Source: Mesorhizobium_G sp049840935 (lineage in GTDB: Bacteria; Pseudomonadota; Alphaproteobacteria; Rhizobiales; Rhizobiaceae). From it: a stretch of DNA of 64,000 nucleotides. Within the stretch, counting starts at the first letter, position 1, and each line of letters begins with the position of its first letter. The stretch spans positions 310,001 to 374,000 of the forward strand of contig JASGJA010000025.1 of NCBI GenBank assembly GCA_049840935.1. Direction: 5' to 3'. The position numbers and the translations under genes were made by a program. This document shows, piece after piece, positions 1 to 8,612 of the stretch. Under the pieces are notes generated by a model, which was not told where the DNA came from, made no database searches, and saw nothing but the letters and a program-made list of their open reading frames with translations.

Positions 1-669
1 CGCGTGGTCCTGCGTCCTCTGGTCAATCAGCCGGACATCATCCTGTTCATGGCTACCATCGGAATTACGTTGTTTCTCGTCGGCTTCGGAGAGTTGATCT
101 TCGGCGGCGAAAACAAGGTGATGATTACCGAGCAACTCGGCATCCCGACGGGGAGTTTCACCTTCGAGCCGTTTGGCGGCTTCGTGTCTATCGAGCAGAA
201 GGATTTGACCGCGGTGATAGGGGCCGTGGTGCTGGTTGCCGGGCTGTTGGTGTTCTTAAACAAGTCGAAGATGGGCCGCGCAATTCGTGCGCTTGGCGAC
301 GACCATCAGGCGGCGCTGTCTGTTGGCATTTCGCTTTCGACAATCTGGATTCTTGTCTGGTTTATCGCGGGCATTATTGCGCTGGCGACGGGCATTGTCT
401 GGGGGGCGCGGGCCGGTGTTTCTTTTGCATTGGAGGTGATCGCCTACAAGGCGCTGCCGGTGCTGATGCTTGGCGGGCTGGAAAGCGTGCTTGGTGCCAT
501 CATCGGGGGTCTTGCCATCGGAATTCTCGAAAAGCTGTTCGAGATTTACTGGGGACAGCCACTTATGGGCGGTAACACCGAAACATGGTTCGCCTTCGTC
601 TTTGCACTCATCGTGCTGCTGTTCAGACCGCAGGGTCTGTTCGGCGAAAAAATCATCGAGCGGGTGTGA
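1..669 (+). CDS. livH: Branched-chain amino acid type ABC permease LivH (5' end cut by window)
   Basis: Inner-membrane permease of a LIV-type ABC importer. The reading frame is open from the first base, so the N-terminus lies outside the window and the GTG at 4 need not be the start. What remains is about 221 residues of alternating hydrophobic segments. The stretch around GRAIRALGDDHQAALSVGI is the cytoplasmic coupling region typical of LivH, and the end (RPQGLFGEK) is the usual LivH C-terminus. livM, a binding protein and livF follow on the same strand; livG is not in the window and would be expected upstream. Family assignment is firm. The substrate is not shown by the sequence, because this family also carries urea, amides and aromatic acids. 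Confidence 0.9.
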   Translation, partial: RVVLRPLVNQPDIILFMATIGITLFLVGFGELIFGGENKVMITEQLGIPTGSFTFEPFGGFVSIEQKDLTAVIGAVVLVAGLLVFLNKSKMGRAIRALGDDHQAALSVGISLSTIWILVWFIAGIIALATGIVWGARAGVSFALEVIAYKALPVLMLGGLESVLGAIIGGLAIGILEKLFEIYWGQPLMGGNTETWFAFVFALIVLLFRPQGLFGEKIIERV

Positions 670-704
670 TCAAAATGGATTGGAGCCGCATCAAGTATCT
701 TCGT

Positions 705-803
705 ACCCCCACCCCTAACCCCTCCCCTCAAGGGGGAGGGGGACGGAAGTGCCGAGTTCTCAATTTCCCCTCCCCCTTGAGGGGAGGGGTTAGGGGTGGG
801 GGT
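705..803. repeat. Long palindromic intergenic element, type A copy 1
   Basis: Two G/C-rich arms (705-741 and 767-803) are exact or near-exact reverse complements, separated by about 25 bases. The arms consist of C-tracts broken by single A or T bases, with CTCAAGGGGGAGG at the inner end. The same arm sequence recurs at 4159-4300. It lies between livH and livM, and its right arm ends 7 bases before the livM ATG at 811, so the transcript would carry a large hairpin there. It resembles dispersed palindromic repeats of Rhizobiales genomes. I see no coding content. Confidence 0.85.
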
Positions 804-810
804 ATATAGA

Positions 811-1887
811 ATGCTTTATCGTACAGCGGGACAATTCAAGACAAGCTACCATGCGGATCACGCGCTGTTTCCGGTGAAACAGGATGCGTGGCTGCTCGGC
901 ATTATCCTGATCTTCGCCTACGCCATCATTCCCATGACGGCTAGCGAGTTTACCTTCAATGCTTTGCTGATCCCCGTATTGATCTACGCGCTGGCGGCGC
1001 TGGGGCTCAACATTCTGACAGGCTATGCCGGTCAGCTATCGCTTGGCACAGGCGCGTTCATGGGGGTGGGCGCTTACGCCTGCTTCAAGATCATTACCGC
1101 GTTTCCAGACCTCAATATCGTGATCGCGATTGCGCTGTCGGGGTTCTTCTCAGCGGCAGTTGGTGTGGCGTTCGGTTTGCCATCTCTGCGCATCAAGGGC
1201 TTCTACCTCGCCATCACGACGCTGGCCGCGCAGTTCTTTCTGGTTTGGCTGTTTGAGAAATGGGGCTGGCTTTACAACTATTCATCGTCGGGTGCGATTC
1301 AGGTGCCGAACATCAATATGTTCGGGATCACTGTTGCCGGACCGAACGCATCCTCTGTCACCCAATATTATTTCGTGCTGGGAGTGGTGACGCTGGTGAC
1401 GTGGTTTGCCATCAACATCACGCGCGGACGCATCGGCCGCATGTGGAAAGCGGTGCGCGATATGGATATCGCTGCCGAGCTTGTTGGTATCAATTTGATG
1501 AAAGCCAAGCTCTCGGCCTTCGCGGTATCGTCCTACATCGTGGGCGTTGCTGGCGCGCTGTTCGTGTTCCTTTGGCGCGGGGCGGCGGAGCCAAACCTGT
1601 TCGACATTCCGCTGTCGTTCCGCGTGCTGTTCATCGCAATTATCGGCGGACTGGGCTCGATACTTGGCAACTATCTCGGCGCCATGTTGATCGTGGCTTT
1701 GCCGGTTGTGCTTGGCACGCTGCCGGGAATGCTCGGCATTCCGATCCAGTCGGCGACGGTCGAACATCTCAATGTGATGATTGTTGGCGCGACGATCATC
1801 TTGTTCCTGATCGTGGAGCCGCACGGGCTGGCGCGCTTCTGGCAGATCATTCGGGAAAAGCTGATTATGTGGCCTTTCCCACACTGA
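811..1887 (+). CDS. livM: Branched-chain amino acid type ABC permease LivM
   Basis: Second membrane subunit of the LIV-type importer, 358 residues from the ATG at 811. An in-frame GTG at 796 would add five residues but lies inside the right arm of the palindromic repeat. The arm is G-rich and may stand in for a Shine-Dalgarno. The protein has about eight to ten hydrophobic segments. The motif LNILTGYAGQLSLGTGAFMG (about residues 65-85) is diagnostic for LivM, and GRIGRMWKAVRDMDIAAELVGI is the coupling loop. The C-terminal IVEPHGLARFW is also typical. It is followed after 57 bases by the binding-protein gene. Start choice is moderately sure; family is firm. Confidence 0.9.
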   Translation: MLYRTAGQFKTSYHADHALFPVKQDAWLLGIILIFAYAIIPMTASEFTFNALLIPVLIYALAALGLNILTGYAGQLSLGTGAFMGVGAYACFKIITAFPDLNIVIAIALSGFFSAAVGVAFGLPSLRIKGFYLAITTLAAQFFLVWLFEKWGWLYNYSSSGAIQVPNINMFGITVAGPNASSVTQYYFVLGVVTLVTWFAINITRGRIGRMWKAVRDMDIAAELVGINLMKAKLSAFAVSSYIVGVAGALFVFLWRGAAEPNLFDIPLSFRVLFIAIIGGLGSILGNYLGAMLIVALPVVLGTLPGMLGIPIQSATVEHLNVMIVGATIILFLIVEPHGLARFWQIIREKLIMWPFPH

Positions 1888-1944
1888 GAAAGGGGTCGGT
1901 TCGCCCCATCCATTAAGGAAAACAGGACAGTTGGAGGAGTGGAA

Positions 1945-3264
1945 ATGAGACGATTGATGAAGACCGCCCTGTTGGGGGCAGCCATTGCCGCCGGTGCGAC
2001 TTTCGCCGGGGCAGCATATGCGGAAGACTCGGTGCTGCTGCCGAACCTTTCCTACCGTACCGGCCCGTTTGCGGCGACCGGCACGCCGCTGATGAACGGC
2101 CAGCGCGACTACATGACCATGCTGAACGAGCGCGATGGTGGTGTGAACGGTGTGATCTTGAACTATCAGGAGTGCGAAACCGGCTATAACACCGAGAAGG
2201 GTGTCGAGTGCTACGAGAAGACGAAGGCCGAAGGCGCAATCGTTACGCAGCCGTGGTCAACAGGCATCACGCTGCAGGTGCTGCCGAAGTCCAACGTCGA
2301 TTCCATGCCAATCCTCGCGCCGGGCTATGGTTTCTCGGCAATGCAGGACGGCAAGACCTTCAAATGGGCCTTCAACCCGCCAGCGTCCTATTGGGACGGC
2401 GCGTCGATGATCTTGCAGAACATTTCCGGCGGCAATCTCGACAGCCTCAAGGGTAAGAAGATTGCCCTGCTGCATCTCGACCATCCGTTCGGCAAGGAGC
2501 CAATTCCGCTGCTGGAAACGCTGGCCAAGAAGCACGGCTTCACCCTGCTGCCGATTCCTGTTGGGTTGAAAGAAATGCAGAACCAGTCTGCGCAATGGCT
2601 GCAAATTCGCCGCGAGCGTCCCGACTTCGTTGTGATGTGGGGCTGGGGCGCGATGAACGCGGGCGCGATCACCGAGGCGGTCAAGACCAAATATCCAATG
2701 AACCAGTTCGTCGGTATCTGGTGGTCTGGTCTGGACGCCGACCTCAAGCTGGTCGGTGATGCGGGCAAGGGCTATCGCACGTTGTCGTGGAGCTTCCCGA
2801 ATAATGAATCCAAGGTGATGAAGGATATCAAGCAGCTTGTCGTCGATCCGGGTAAGTCGATGCTCAACACCAGCACCGGGGAGTTCGACTGGGTCTTCTA
2901 TCAGCGCGGGGTGCTGATTTCCGCCATGCTGGCCGAGGGCGTGAAGGAAGCGCAGAAGCACTTCGACACCAAGGTCGTGGATAAGGAACAGCTTCGCTGG
3001 GGACTGGAAAACCTCGATTTCAGTGAGGCGAAGATCAAGGAACTTGGCCTCGACGGCATGATCCCGCCGTTCAAGACCACTTGCGCAAACCATACCGGCC
3101 ATTCCGGCGCATGGATGCTTGAGTGGGATGGCACGAAGTTCGTGAAGGCTTCAGATGTGCTGCAAGCTGACCGCGCGGAGATCGATCCGCTGGTTGCCGA
3201 AAAGGCGAAGGAATATGCCGACGCCAATCAGCCTTGGCCAACCAACGAAGAGTGCAAGCTGTAA
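1945..3264 (+). CDS. LIV-type periplasmic substrate-binding protein
   Basis: Periplasmic ligand-binding protein of the type I fold that feeds the LivHM permease, 439 residues. A Sec signal peptide is visible (MRRLMKTALLGAAIAAGATF, cleavage probably after AYA near residue 26). The mature part begins with the typical ...TGPFAATGTPLMNGQRDYM segment. The ATG at 1945 has GGAGG at 1933-1937. An in-frame GTG at 1939 overlaps that site and is less likely. Placement between livM and livF supports one operon. The ligand cannot be read from the sequence; the distal half (for example WGWGAMNAGAITEAV) differs from classical leucine-binding LivJ, so amides or aromatic compounds are possible. Confidence 0.88.
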   Translation: MRRLMKTALLGAAIAAGATFAGAAYAEDSVLLPNLSYRTGPFAATGTPLMNGQRDYMTMLNERDGGVNGVILNYQECETGYNTEKGVECYEKTKAEGAIVTQPWSTGITLQVLPKSNVDSMPILAPGYGFSAMQDGKTFKWAFNPPASYWDGASMILQNISGGNLDSLKGKKIALLHLDHPFGKEPIPLLETLAKKHGFTLLPIPVGLKEMQNQSAQWLQIRRERPDFVVMWGWGAMNAGAITEAVKTKYPMNQFVGIWWSGLDADLKLVGDAGKGYRTLSWSFPNNESKVMKDIKQLVVDPGKSMLNTSTGEFDWVFYQRGVLISAMLAEGVKEAQKHFDTKVVDKEQLRWGLENLDFSEAKIKELGLDGMIPPFKTTCANHTGHSGAWMLEWDGTKFVKASDVLQADRAEIDPLVAEKAKEYADANQPWPTNEECKL

Positions 3265-3271
3265 AGTTGTG

Positions 3272-3297
3272 GGCGCTCCCTTTGCGGGGAGCGCCTT
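3272..3297 (+). terminator. Hairpin between binding protein and livF
   Basis: Nine-base perfect stem (3272-3280 with 3287-3295) with a short loop, followed by TTTCA. The T-run is too short for a strong intrinsic terminator, so it may be an attenuator or an mRNA 3'-end stabiliser that keeps binding-protein transcript in excess over the ATPase. Confidence 0.6.
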
Positions 3298-3306
3298 TCA
3301 ATTGAG

Positions 3307-4150
3307 ATGGTGACGATGAGCGAACCCGCAGCAAAAGCAGAAGCCGCCACGCCGATCCTTTCGGTGAACAATATCGAAGTGATCTATGACCACGTCATTC
3401 TGGTGCTAAAGGGCGTTTCGCTTTCGGTGCCTGCGGGCGGCATTACCGCGTTGCTCGGTGCAAATGGCGCGGGCAAGACGACCACGCTCAAGGCCATCTC
3501 CAACTTGCTTCATGCCGAGCGTGGCGAGGTAACGAAGGGCACTATCGTGTTCGAGGGCGAGCAGGTGCAGGCATTATCGCCCAACGAATTGGTGCGGCGT
3601 GGTTGCATTCAGGTGATGGAAGGGCGGCACTGCTTTGGCCATCTGTCCGTTGAGGACAATTTGATGACCGGTGCATTTACGCGCCGCGACGGCAAGGCCG
3701 AAATCAATCGCGACCTCGAAATGGTCTATGACTACTTTCCGCGGTTGCGTGTGCGGCGCGCCAGTCAGGCAGGGTATACGTCTGGCGGCGAGCAGCAGAT
3801 GACGGCTATCGGTCGCGCGCTGATGTCGCGTCCGAAAATGATCCTGCTGGACGAGCCGTCCATGGGCCTCGCACCGCAACTCGTCGAAGAGATTTTCGAG
3901 ATTGTGAAGAAGCTCAATGAAGAGCAGGGCGTTTTGTTTCTGTTGGCTGAGCAGAATACGAATGTAGCGCTGCGCTATGCGAAGTATGGGTATATTCTCG
4001 AGTTCTGGTCGCGTGGTGCTGGATGGCGAGGCAGAGGCGCTGCGCAGCAATGAGGACGTGAAGGAATTTTACCTTGGCGTGGGTGGTGAAGGTCGCAAGT
4101 CATTCCGCGACGTGAAACACTACAAGCGCCGCAAGCGCTGGCTGTCTTGA
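3307..4150 (+). pseudogene. livF: LIV-type ABC ATPase LivF, single-base frameshift near the 3' end
   Basis: Cytoplasmic ATPase subunit of the LIV-type importer. From the ATG at 3307 (or 3316) the frame shows Walker A GANGAGKTT (51-59), TSGGEQQM (signature, 158-165) and LLDEP (Walker B, 180-184). After GYILE (codon ending 4002) the frame runs into a non-homologous tail that stops at 4053. Skipping one T at 4003/4004 restores SGRVVLDGEAEALRSNEDVK and a normal LivF end at 4150, with a lysine/arginine-rich tail. The as-written protein has 248 residues and the repaired one about 280. An extra base from sequencing or assembly is the simplest reading. The core ATPase is intact either way. Confidence 0.85.
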
Positions 4151-4158
4151 ATTGTTGA

Positions 4159-4300
4159 ACCCCCACCCCTTACCCCTCCCCTCAAGGGGGAGGGTGATTT
4201 CAGCGTTGCATAAAACCTTCGCCGCTGCGCAGTTGGTGAGAGATAAATCGCGACGCCCATGTCTCCCTCCCCCGTGAGGGGAGGGGTAAGGGGTGGGGGT
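4159..4300. repeat. Long palindromic intergenic element, type A copy 2
   Basis: Arms at 4159-4194 and 4265-4300 are reverse complements and nearly identical to the arms of the element at 705-803. The loop is longer here (about 70 bases). It sits between the convergent livF and the ABC ATPase gene that ends at 4414, where a folded RNA could end transcripts from both sides. The rest of the gap to 4413 holds no gene that I can recognise. Confidence 0.85.
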
Positions 4301-4413
4301 CGAAAGCAAAAAGCTCACGTTTTGATTCAAGCGCTTCATGCACAGATTCATCTGCGTGAGAAAATGAATCCGCTTTGCCGGTTAAGCTGTTGGAGCGGAA
4401 TCGCTTTTCGGTG

Positions 4414-5478
4414 TCAGTGAAGAACCAGCACATCGTTTGAAGCGAATGTGATCTTGGTTTCATCGCCAATGGTGGGCGGCAAGGTGCGCGAATTGTTAAA
4501 CGTATCGAGCGCGATGGTTTCCTTGCCGACATTGACCCTGACGCGGATGACCGAACCCAGAAAATGAACGTCGGTTATCTTACCGTACAGTTCGGCGTCG
4601 TGGCCTTTGTATTCTCCCAACGCCATGGCTTCTGGTCGCAATGCAAGCGAAACGGCATCGCCGCTCTTTGCTCCATTGAGCGAGCCCTTTATCGCGATCT
4701 CGTCATTGTTGACGCGCACCTTGCCCAGTGCCGGATCGATCACCGTGCCCTCAAGAACATTGAGCGTGCCGACGAAGTTCGCAACGAACTTGGTCGAGGG
4801 GCGATTGTAAATTTCAAACGGCGTGGCGACTTGCTCAGCCACACCGCCATACATGACGACGATACGGTCAGAGATCGACAGCGCTTCTTCCTGATCGTGC
4901 GTAACGAAAATGGTGGTGATGCCGAGGCGTTTCTGGATGGAGCGGATTTCGTCGCGCAGGGACACGCGCACCTTGGCGTCAAGTGCGGAAAGTGGTTCGT
5001 CAAGCAGCAGCAGTTTGGGCGAAGGGGCGAGCGCGCGGGCAAGCGCAACGCGTTGCTGCTGTCCGCCCGAAAGCTGATACGGATAGCGGTCGCCAAGCTG
5101 CGGCAGCTTGATGATGTTGAGCATCTCAGCGACGCGCTTGTCCTGATCGGCTCTGCTCGCGCCAGCGACCTTGAGACCGAAGGCAATATTCTGCGCGACG
5201 GTCAGGTTCGGGAACAGCGCGTAAGCCTGAAACACCATGCCGATATTGCGCTGGTTCGGCTTGAGGTTCGTCACATCTTTTCCGGCGATGACAATCTTGC
5301 CTGCGGTCGGTTCCTCAAACCCGGCCACCATGCGCAGCACTGTGGTTTTGCCGCAGCCTGATGGTCCGAGAAAGGAAACGAACTCGCCGGGTTCGACATC
5401 GAGATTGAAGTCCTGCACGACCGTATTGTCGGCGAACGATTTTTTGACGTGTTGGATCGAGAGAAAGGGCGCGGCCAT
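4414..5478 (-). CDS. ABC importer ATPase, PotA/FbpC type
   Basis: ATPase of a spermidine/putrescine/iron/2-aminoethylphosphonate type importer, 354 residues. Walker A GPSGCGKTT (38-46), Q-loop FQAYALFP, signature LSGGQQQRVALARAL (136-150), Walker B LLLLDEP (156-162) and switch His in FVTHDQEEA (about 194) are all present. A C-terminal TOBE regulatory domain follows (about 230-354; for example SLALRPEAM). It is the last gene of a four-gene minus-strand transporter operon and lies 10 bases after the upstream permease. The motifs make the family certain; the solute remains open. Confidence 0.92.
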   Translation of the reverse strand: MAAPFLSIQHVKKSFADNTVVQDFNLDVEPGEFVSFLGPSGCGKTTVLRMVAGFEEPTAGKIVIAGKDVTNLKPNQRNIGMVFQAYALFPNLTVAQNIAFGLKVAGASRADQDKRVAEMLNIIKLPQLGDRYPYQLSGGQQQRVALARALAPSPKLLLLDEPLSALDAKVRVSLRDEIRSIQKRLGITTIFVTHDQEEALSISDRIVVMYGGVAEQVATPFEIYNRPSTKFVANFVGTLNVLEGTVIDPALGKVRVNNDEIAIKGSLNGAKSGDAVSLALRPEAMALGEYKGHDAELYGKITDVHFLGSVIRVRVNVGKETIALDTFNNSRTLPPTIGDETKITFASNDVLVLH

Positions 5479-5488
5479 TGGTTCTTCC

Positions 5489-6307
5489 TCAGTTCGGTCT
5501 GTTCGCTGAGCGCGGCGCGTAGCGCGACAGGAATTGGATCATCGCCATGCAGCCCCATGTCAGCGCAAAAGCGATGATGGCGAGCGCGGCAGGCTCATAG
5601 GCGCGGTTTGCACCAAGGTTCTGCATGTAAGGCCCGAAGGCCGGACGGTTGAGCAACGAAGCCATCGTAAACTCGCCGATGACGATTGCGAAGGTCAGGA
5701 ACGCGCCGGACAGCACCGCAATAAGCACATTGGGCAGGATAACGCGTGCGATGATCGTTCCCCACCCGGCACCCAGAATTTGCGCGGCTTCCGTCAGTGT
5801 CGGCACATCCACTGTTCGCAGCCCCGTGTCCACCGCACGATACATGTAGGGCAACGAAAGCACCGCATAGCCGATGACGAGCAGAACATTGGTGCCGCCA
5901 GTCGTGCCGAGGAAGGGCAGCATCGAGTTGGACCCGTACATGCGGATGTACCCAAATACGATCACGATTGCCGGGATAACCAATGGCAAGAGCGTGACGA
6001 ACTCGATCAACGGCCTGAGATAGGGCATGCGCAACCTTACCCAGTAAGCGGTCGGCACGACGATCAATACGCCGAGAAGAATGGTAAAGATCGCTGCCAG
6101 AACCGAGTAGGTGAAGGTCTGCTGAAAGCGCGGATCACCAAACACGTTGTTGAAAACGCCGAAGCTGTATCCCTGCCCGAAAAGCGAGAAGACCGGATTG
6201 TTTCGCTGGCGCATGGAGAATTCCAGCGTTGCGATGAGCGGAACGAGAAAATAGGTCGCCCCGATAGCGAATGTGAGCCATGCCCACCAGGTGCCGCCCT
6301 TCTTCAT
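5489..6307 (-). CDS. ABC importer permease, PotC-like
   Basis: Inner-membrane permease, 272 residues from the ATG at 6307, with about six membrane segments. The stretch EAAQILGAGWGTIIARVILPNVLIA (about 170-195) is the EAA loop that docks on the ATPase. Its ATG overlaps the stop of the preceding permease (ATGA), so translation is probably coupled. A longer open frame upstream is only read-through of the other permease in a shifted frame. It belongs to the 8370-4414 transporter operon. Confidence 0.9.
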   Translation of the reverse strand: MKKGGTWWAWLTFAIGATYFLVPLIATLEFSMRQRNNPVFSLFGQGYSFGVFNNVFGDPRFQQTFTYSVLAAIFTILLGVLIVVPTAYWVRLRMPYLRPLIEFVTLLPLVIPAIVIVFGYIRMYGSNSMLPFLGTTGGTNVLLVIGYAVLSLPYMYRAVDTGLRTVDVPTLTEAAQILGAGWGTIIARVILPNVLIAVLSGAFLTFAIVIGEFTMASLLNRPAFGPYMQNLGANRAYEPAALAIIAFALTWGCMAMIQFLSRYAPRSANRPN

Positions 6308-7203
6308 TTGAGCCACCGTTCTGAACGTGTGCGGAACCAGATATAGAATGTGTTCGCGACGCCGGTGATGAAAATCATGCCGAAGGCAAGCGCGTAGCCA
6401 AGGTGCGGGTCGTTCAAGACGTCGCCGCGAATTTGCGCATAGAGCAGAATCGGTACGATGTTCAGCGACGAGCCGGTGAATGCGTAAGCCGTTGCGATGG
6501 CACCGAAGGCGTTCGCAAACAGCAGGATGACCGTGCCAAGGAAGCTTGGCCAAAGGACCGGGATGAGGACCATGCGCCAGAATTGCCAAGGTGTTGCGCC
6601 CAGTGTCGCGGCAGCCTCGCCCCATTCCTTGCGCAAGCCATCCAGCGCCGGAGTGATGATGACCACCATCAGCGGGATCTGGAAATAGAGGTAGACAAGG
6701 ATCAGGCCATAGCTGCTGAGCAGGTTGAACCCGGTCGAATAAAGATTGAGCCCGAACACGTCGCGCAGAATTATGGTGACAAGTCCGAGTCGACCAAGCG
6801 TCGAGATAAAGGCGAAAGCCAGTGGAACACCGGCGAAATTGGAAGCGACACCTGAGAAGGTCATGGTCGCTGAGCGCACCCAGTTGGGCAGGCCGCCGCG
6901 CACAATCGCAAGCGCGATCGCGAGGCCAACCAAGGCACCAAGCAGTGCGGACCAGAAGCTGATCTTGATCGACACCCAATAGGATGCCCGGATCGAGGGG
7001 TCGAGGAAAAGCTGATGGATGTTTTCAAGCGTGAACTGCCCCTCTGAATTCTGAAACGCGCCAATGATGAGGTACATCGTGGGCAGTATCAGAAACAGAA
7101 TTGCAAACAGCAGAAACGGTGTTACGCCCAGCCACTGTGTCGGCAGGCGCATCTTTTGGGTTGCGGGCGCTGGCATTGCTGCGACGTTGGTTTGCTCGGT
7201 CAT
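6304..7203 (-). CDS. ABC importer permease, PotB-like
   Basis: Inner-membrane permease, 299 residues, paired with the permease at 5489-6307. After a short polar N-terminus there are about six hydrophobic segments. The EAA loop is WGEAAATLGATPWQFWRMVLIPVL (about 190-215). Its stop overlaps the ATG of the next gene. A strong hairpin at 7232-7254 separates it from the upstream binding-protein gene. Confidence 0.9.
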   Translation of the reverse strand: MTEQTNVAAMPAPATQKMRLPTQWLGVTPFLLFAILFLILPTMYLIIGAFQNSEGQFTLENIHQLFLDPSIRASYWVSIKISFWSALLGALVGLAIALAIVRGGLPNWVRSATMTFSGVASNFAGVPLAFAFISTLGRLGLVTIILRDVFGLNLYSTGFNLLSSYGLILVYLYFQIPLMVVIITPALDGLRKEWGEAAATLGATPWQFWRMVLIPVLWPSFLGTVILLFANAFGAIATAYAFTGSSLNIVPILLYAQIRGDVLNDPHLGYALAFGMIFITGVANTFYIWFRTRSERWLK

Positions 7204-7231
7204 TAGCTCACGCTCAGTTGCGAAAAGTGAT

Positions 7232-7254
7232 CCGGGCGGCTCGTGGCCGCCCGG
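7232..7254 (-). terminator. Hairpin between binding protein and permease
   Basis: Nine-base perfect GC-rich stem (7232-7240 with 7246-7254) in the 63-base gap between the binding-protein gene and the first permease. On the minus strand it is followed by ATCACTTTTC. The likely role is partial termination or protection of the upstream transcript from decay. Confidence 0.6.
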
Positions 7255-7266
7255 TTGGTATGTCGC

Positions 7267-8370
7267 TTACTGAACGTTTGCGCCGACGACGCTATCCCAA
7301 TTCTTGGTGATGGCTTCCTTCATGGCAGCCTGCTCATCGAGCGTTGGGAACACCGCCGCTTCATAGGCTGCGGCTGGAGGCATCTTGTCGAGCATTTCCT
7401 GTGGGATCTTGCCGTTCTTGGCGAGATCGTTGAAGCGGATCGGGTGGCAATAGCCCTTGAGCCAGCCAAGCTGACCTTCGTCCGAATAGAGATGCTCCAT
7501 CCAAAGCTTTGCTGCGTTCGGATGCGGCGCGTAAGCACTGATCGCCTGAACGTAGACACCGGCAACGACGCCGGTCTTCGGCACGATGACGTCTACAGGC
7601 GGGTTGCCGGCAAGCGTGTCACGACCGCCGAGAGCATTGTAGTCCCAGGTGACGAGGATCGGGGACTGGCCCTGCGCGAGCGTTGCCGACTTGCCGATGA
7701 CCGGAACGAAATTGCCCTTGGCGTTTAGCTCCTTGAAGAAGTCCAGCCCCTTCGTGCCGCCTTCAGCGCCGGCAGCACCACCGCCAGCGAGACCGGCAGC
7801 GTAAACACCGAGGATAGCCTGGTTGGAAGCGCGCGGATCGCCAGCGAGAGCAACCGCATTCTTATACTCGTCCTTGAGCAGATCGGACCAATCCTGCGGT
7901 GCGTTCGGCACCAGATCCTTGTTTACCATGAAGGACAGCACGCCGTAGTAGTCGCCGTACCAGTAACCCTCAGCGTCCTTGGCATTGTCCGGGATCGAAT
8001 CCCAGGTCGAGACCTTGTAAGGCTGGATCAGGCCATCAGCCTTGGCCGACGGGCCGAAGGAGAGACCGACGTCGATCACGTCCGGCGCCTGCGGGCCTTT
8101 GTTGTCCTTGTTTGCCTTGATGGCTTCGATTTCGTCGCCCGAACCAGCATCAGGGTTGAGTTCGTTCACAGTGATTTCAGGATACTTAGCCTTGAAAGCA
8201 TCGATGACCGCGCCGTAGCCGCACCAGTCGTGGGGCAGGGCGATGGTGGTGAGCTGGCCTTCCTTTTTCGCAGCATCAATCAGTTCAGCGGATTGAGCGT
8301 TTGCGAGGGAACTTGTCACCAGCAGCGTTGCTGCGGTGAGGGAAAGGATTTTCCCTGTGATCTTCAGCAT
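7267..8370 (-). CDS. Periplasmic binding protein, family 1 (spermidine/Fe-type)
   Basis: Extracytoplasmic solute receptor, 367 residues, first gene of the transporter operon. The signal peptide is MLKITGKILSLTAATLLVTS... with cleavage probably after ANA at residue 25. The mature start (AELIDAAKKEGQLTTIALPHDWCGYGAVIDAF) is typical of the family that binds polyamines, Fe(III), thiamine or aminoethylphosphonate. It is transcribed in the same direction as the gamma-glutamylation cluster upstream (15190-8613), but a terminator-like hairpin lies between them. It may therefore supply the same pathway or be independent. No iron-binding tyrosine pair is obvious to me, so an organic cation is the better guess. 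Confidence 0.85.
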   Translation of the reverse strand: MLKITGKILSLTAATLLVTSSLANAQSAELIDAAKKEGQLTTIALPHDWCGYGAVIDAFKAKYPEITVNELNPDAGSGDEIEAIKANKDNKGPQAPDVIDVGLSFGPSAKADGLIQPYKVSTWDSIPDNAKDAEGYWYGDYYGVLSFMVNKDLVPNAPQDWSDLLKDEYKNAVALAGDPRASNQAILGVYAAGLAGGGAAGAEGGTKGLDFFKELNAKGNFVPVIGKSATLAQGQSPILVTWDYNALGGRDTLAGNPPVDVIVPKTGVVAGVYVQAISAYAPHPNAAKLWMEHLYSDEGQLGWLKGYCHPIRFNDLAKNGKIPQEMLDKMPPAAAYEAAVFPTLDEQAAMKEAITKNWDSVVGANVQ

Positions 8371-8558
8371 GAGTGTTCTCCGTTGGACCTTGGCATCTTT
8401 GGACGCCTGTTATCGTTGTTATGCCTGTCTCGTGACAGTTGGATGAACCGCCAGACGCGCCGCATCATCTTTAATGAAGCGCCTTTCCGGCTAGGTTGCA
8501 ATGCGTTTGAATTGTTGTTCGGCTATCTACTCCCCAATTGCCTGCTATCATTTTCGTA

Positions 8559-8580
8559 TTATTGATTGGCGAGTCAATAA
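8559..8580. promoter_or_regulatory. Inverted repeat upstream of the ABC operon
   Basis: Perfect seven-base arms TTATTGA (8559-8565) and TCAATAA (8574-8580) with an eight-base spacer, in the gap between the alcohol dehydrogenase and the binding-protein gene. It could be an operator for the transporter operon or part of the 3' end of the upstream operon. No further evidence decides this. Confidence 0.4.
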
Positions 8581-8587
8581 AAGAGTT

Positions 8588-8609
8588 TGAGGAGGCCGAA
8601 GCCTCCCCA
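8588..8609 (-). terminator. Terminator-like hairpin after the alcohol dehydrogenase
   Basis: The stem GGAGGC (8591-8596) with GCCTCC (8601-8606) closes on a CGAA/TTCG tetraloop and sits directly after the stop codon at 8613. On the minus strand it is followed by TCAAACTCTTTTATT. It probably ends the 15190-8613 operon. Confidence 0.6.
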
Positions 8610-8612
8610 TGA

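Noticed and set aside
705..803. Palindromic element as an insertion sequence or MITE with target duplication
   Set aside because: No transposase and no clear flanking direct repeat is visible; it is better described as a dispersed palindromic repeat.
5534..6346. Open frame of 270 codons on the plus strand
   Set aside because: Antisense to two permease genes; very rich in His, Arg and Gln, typical of shadow translation.
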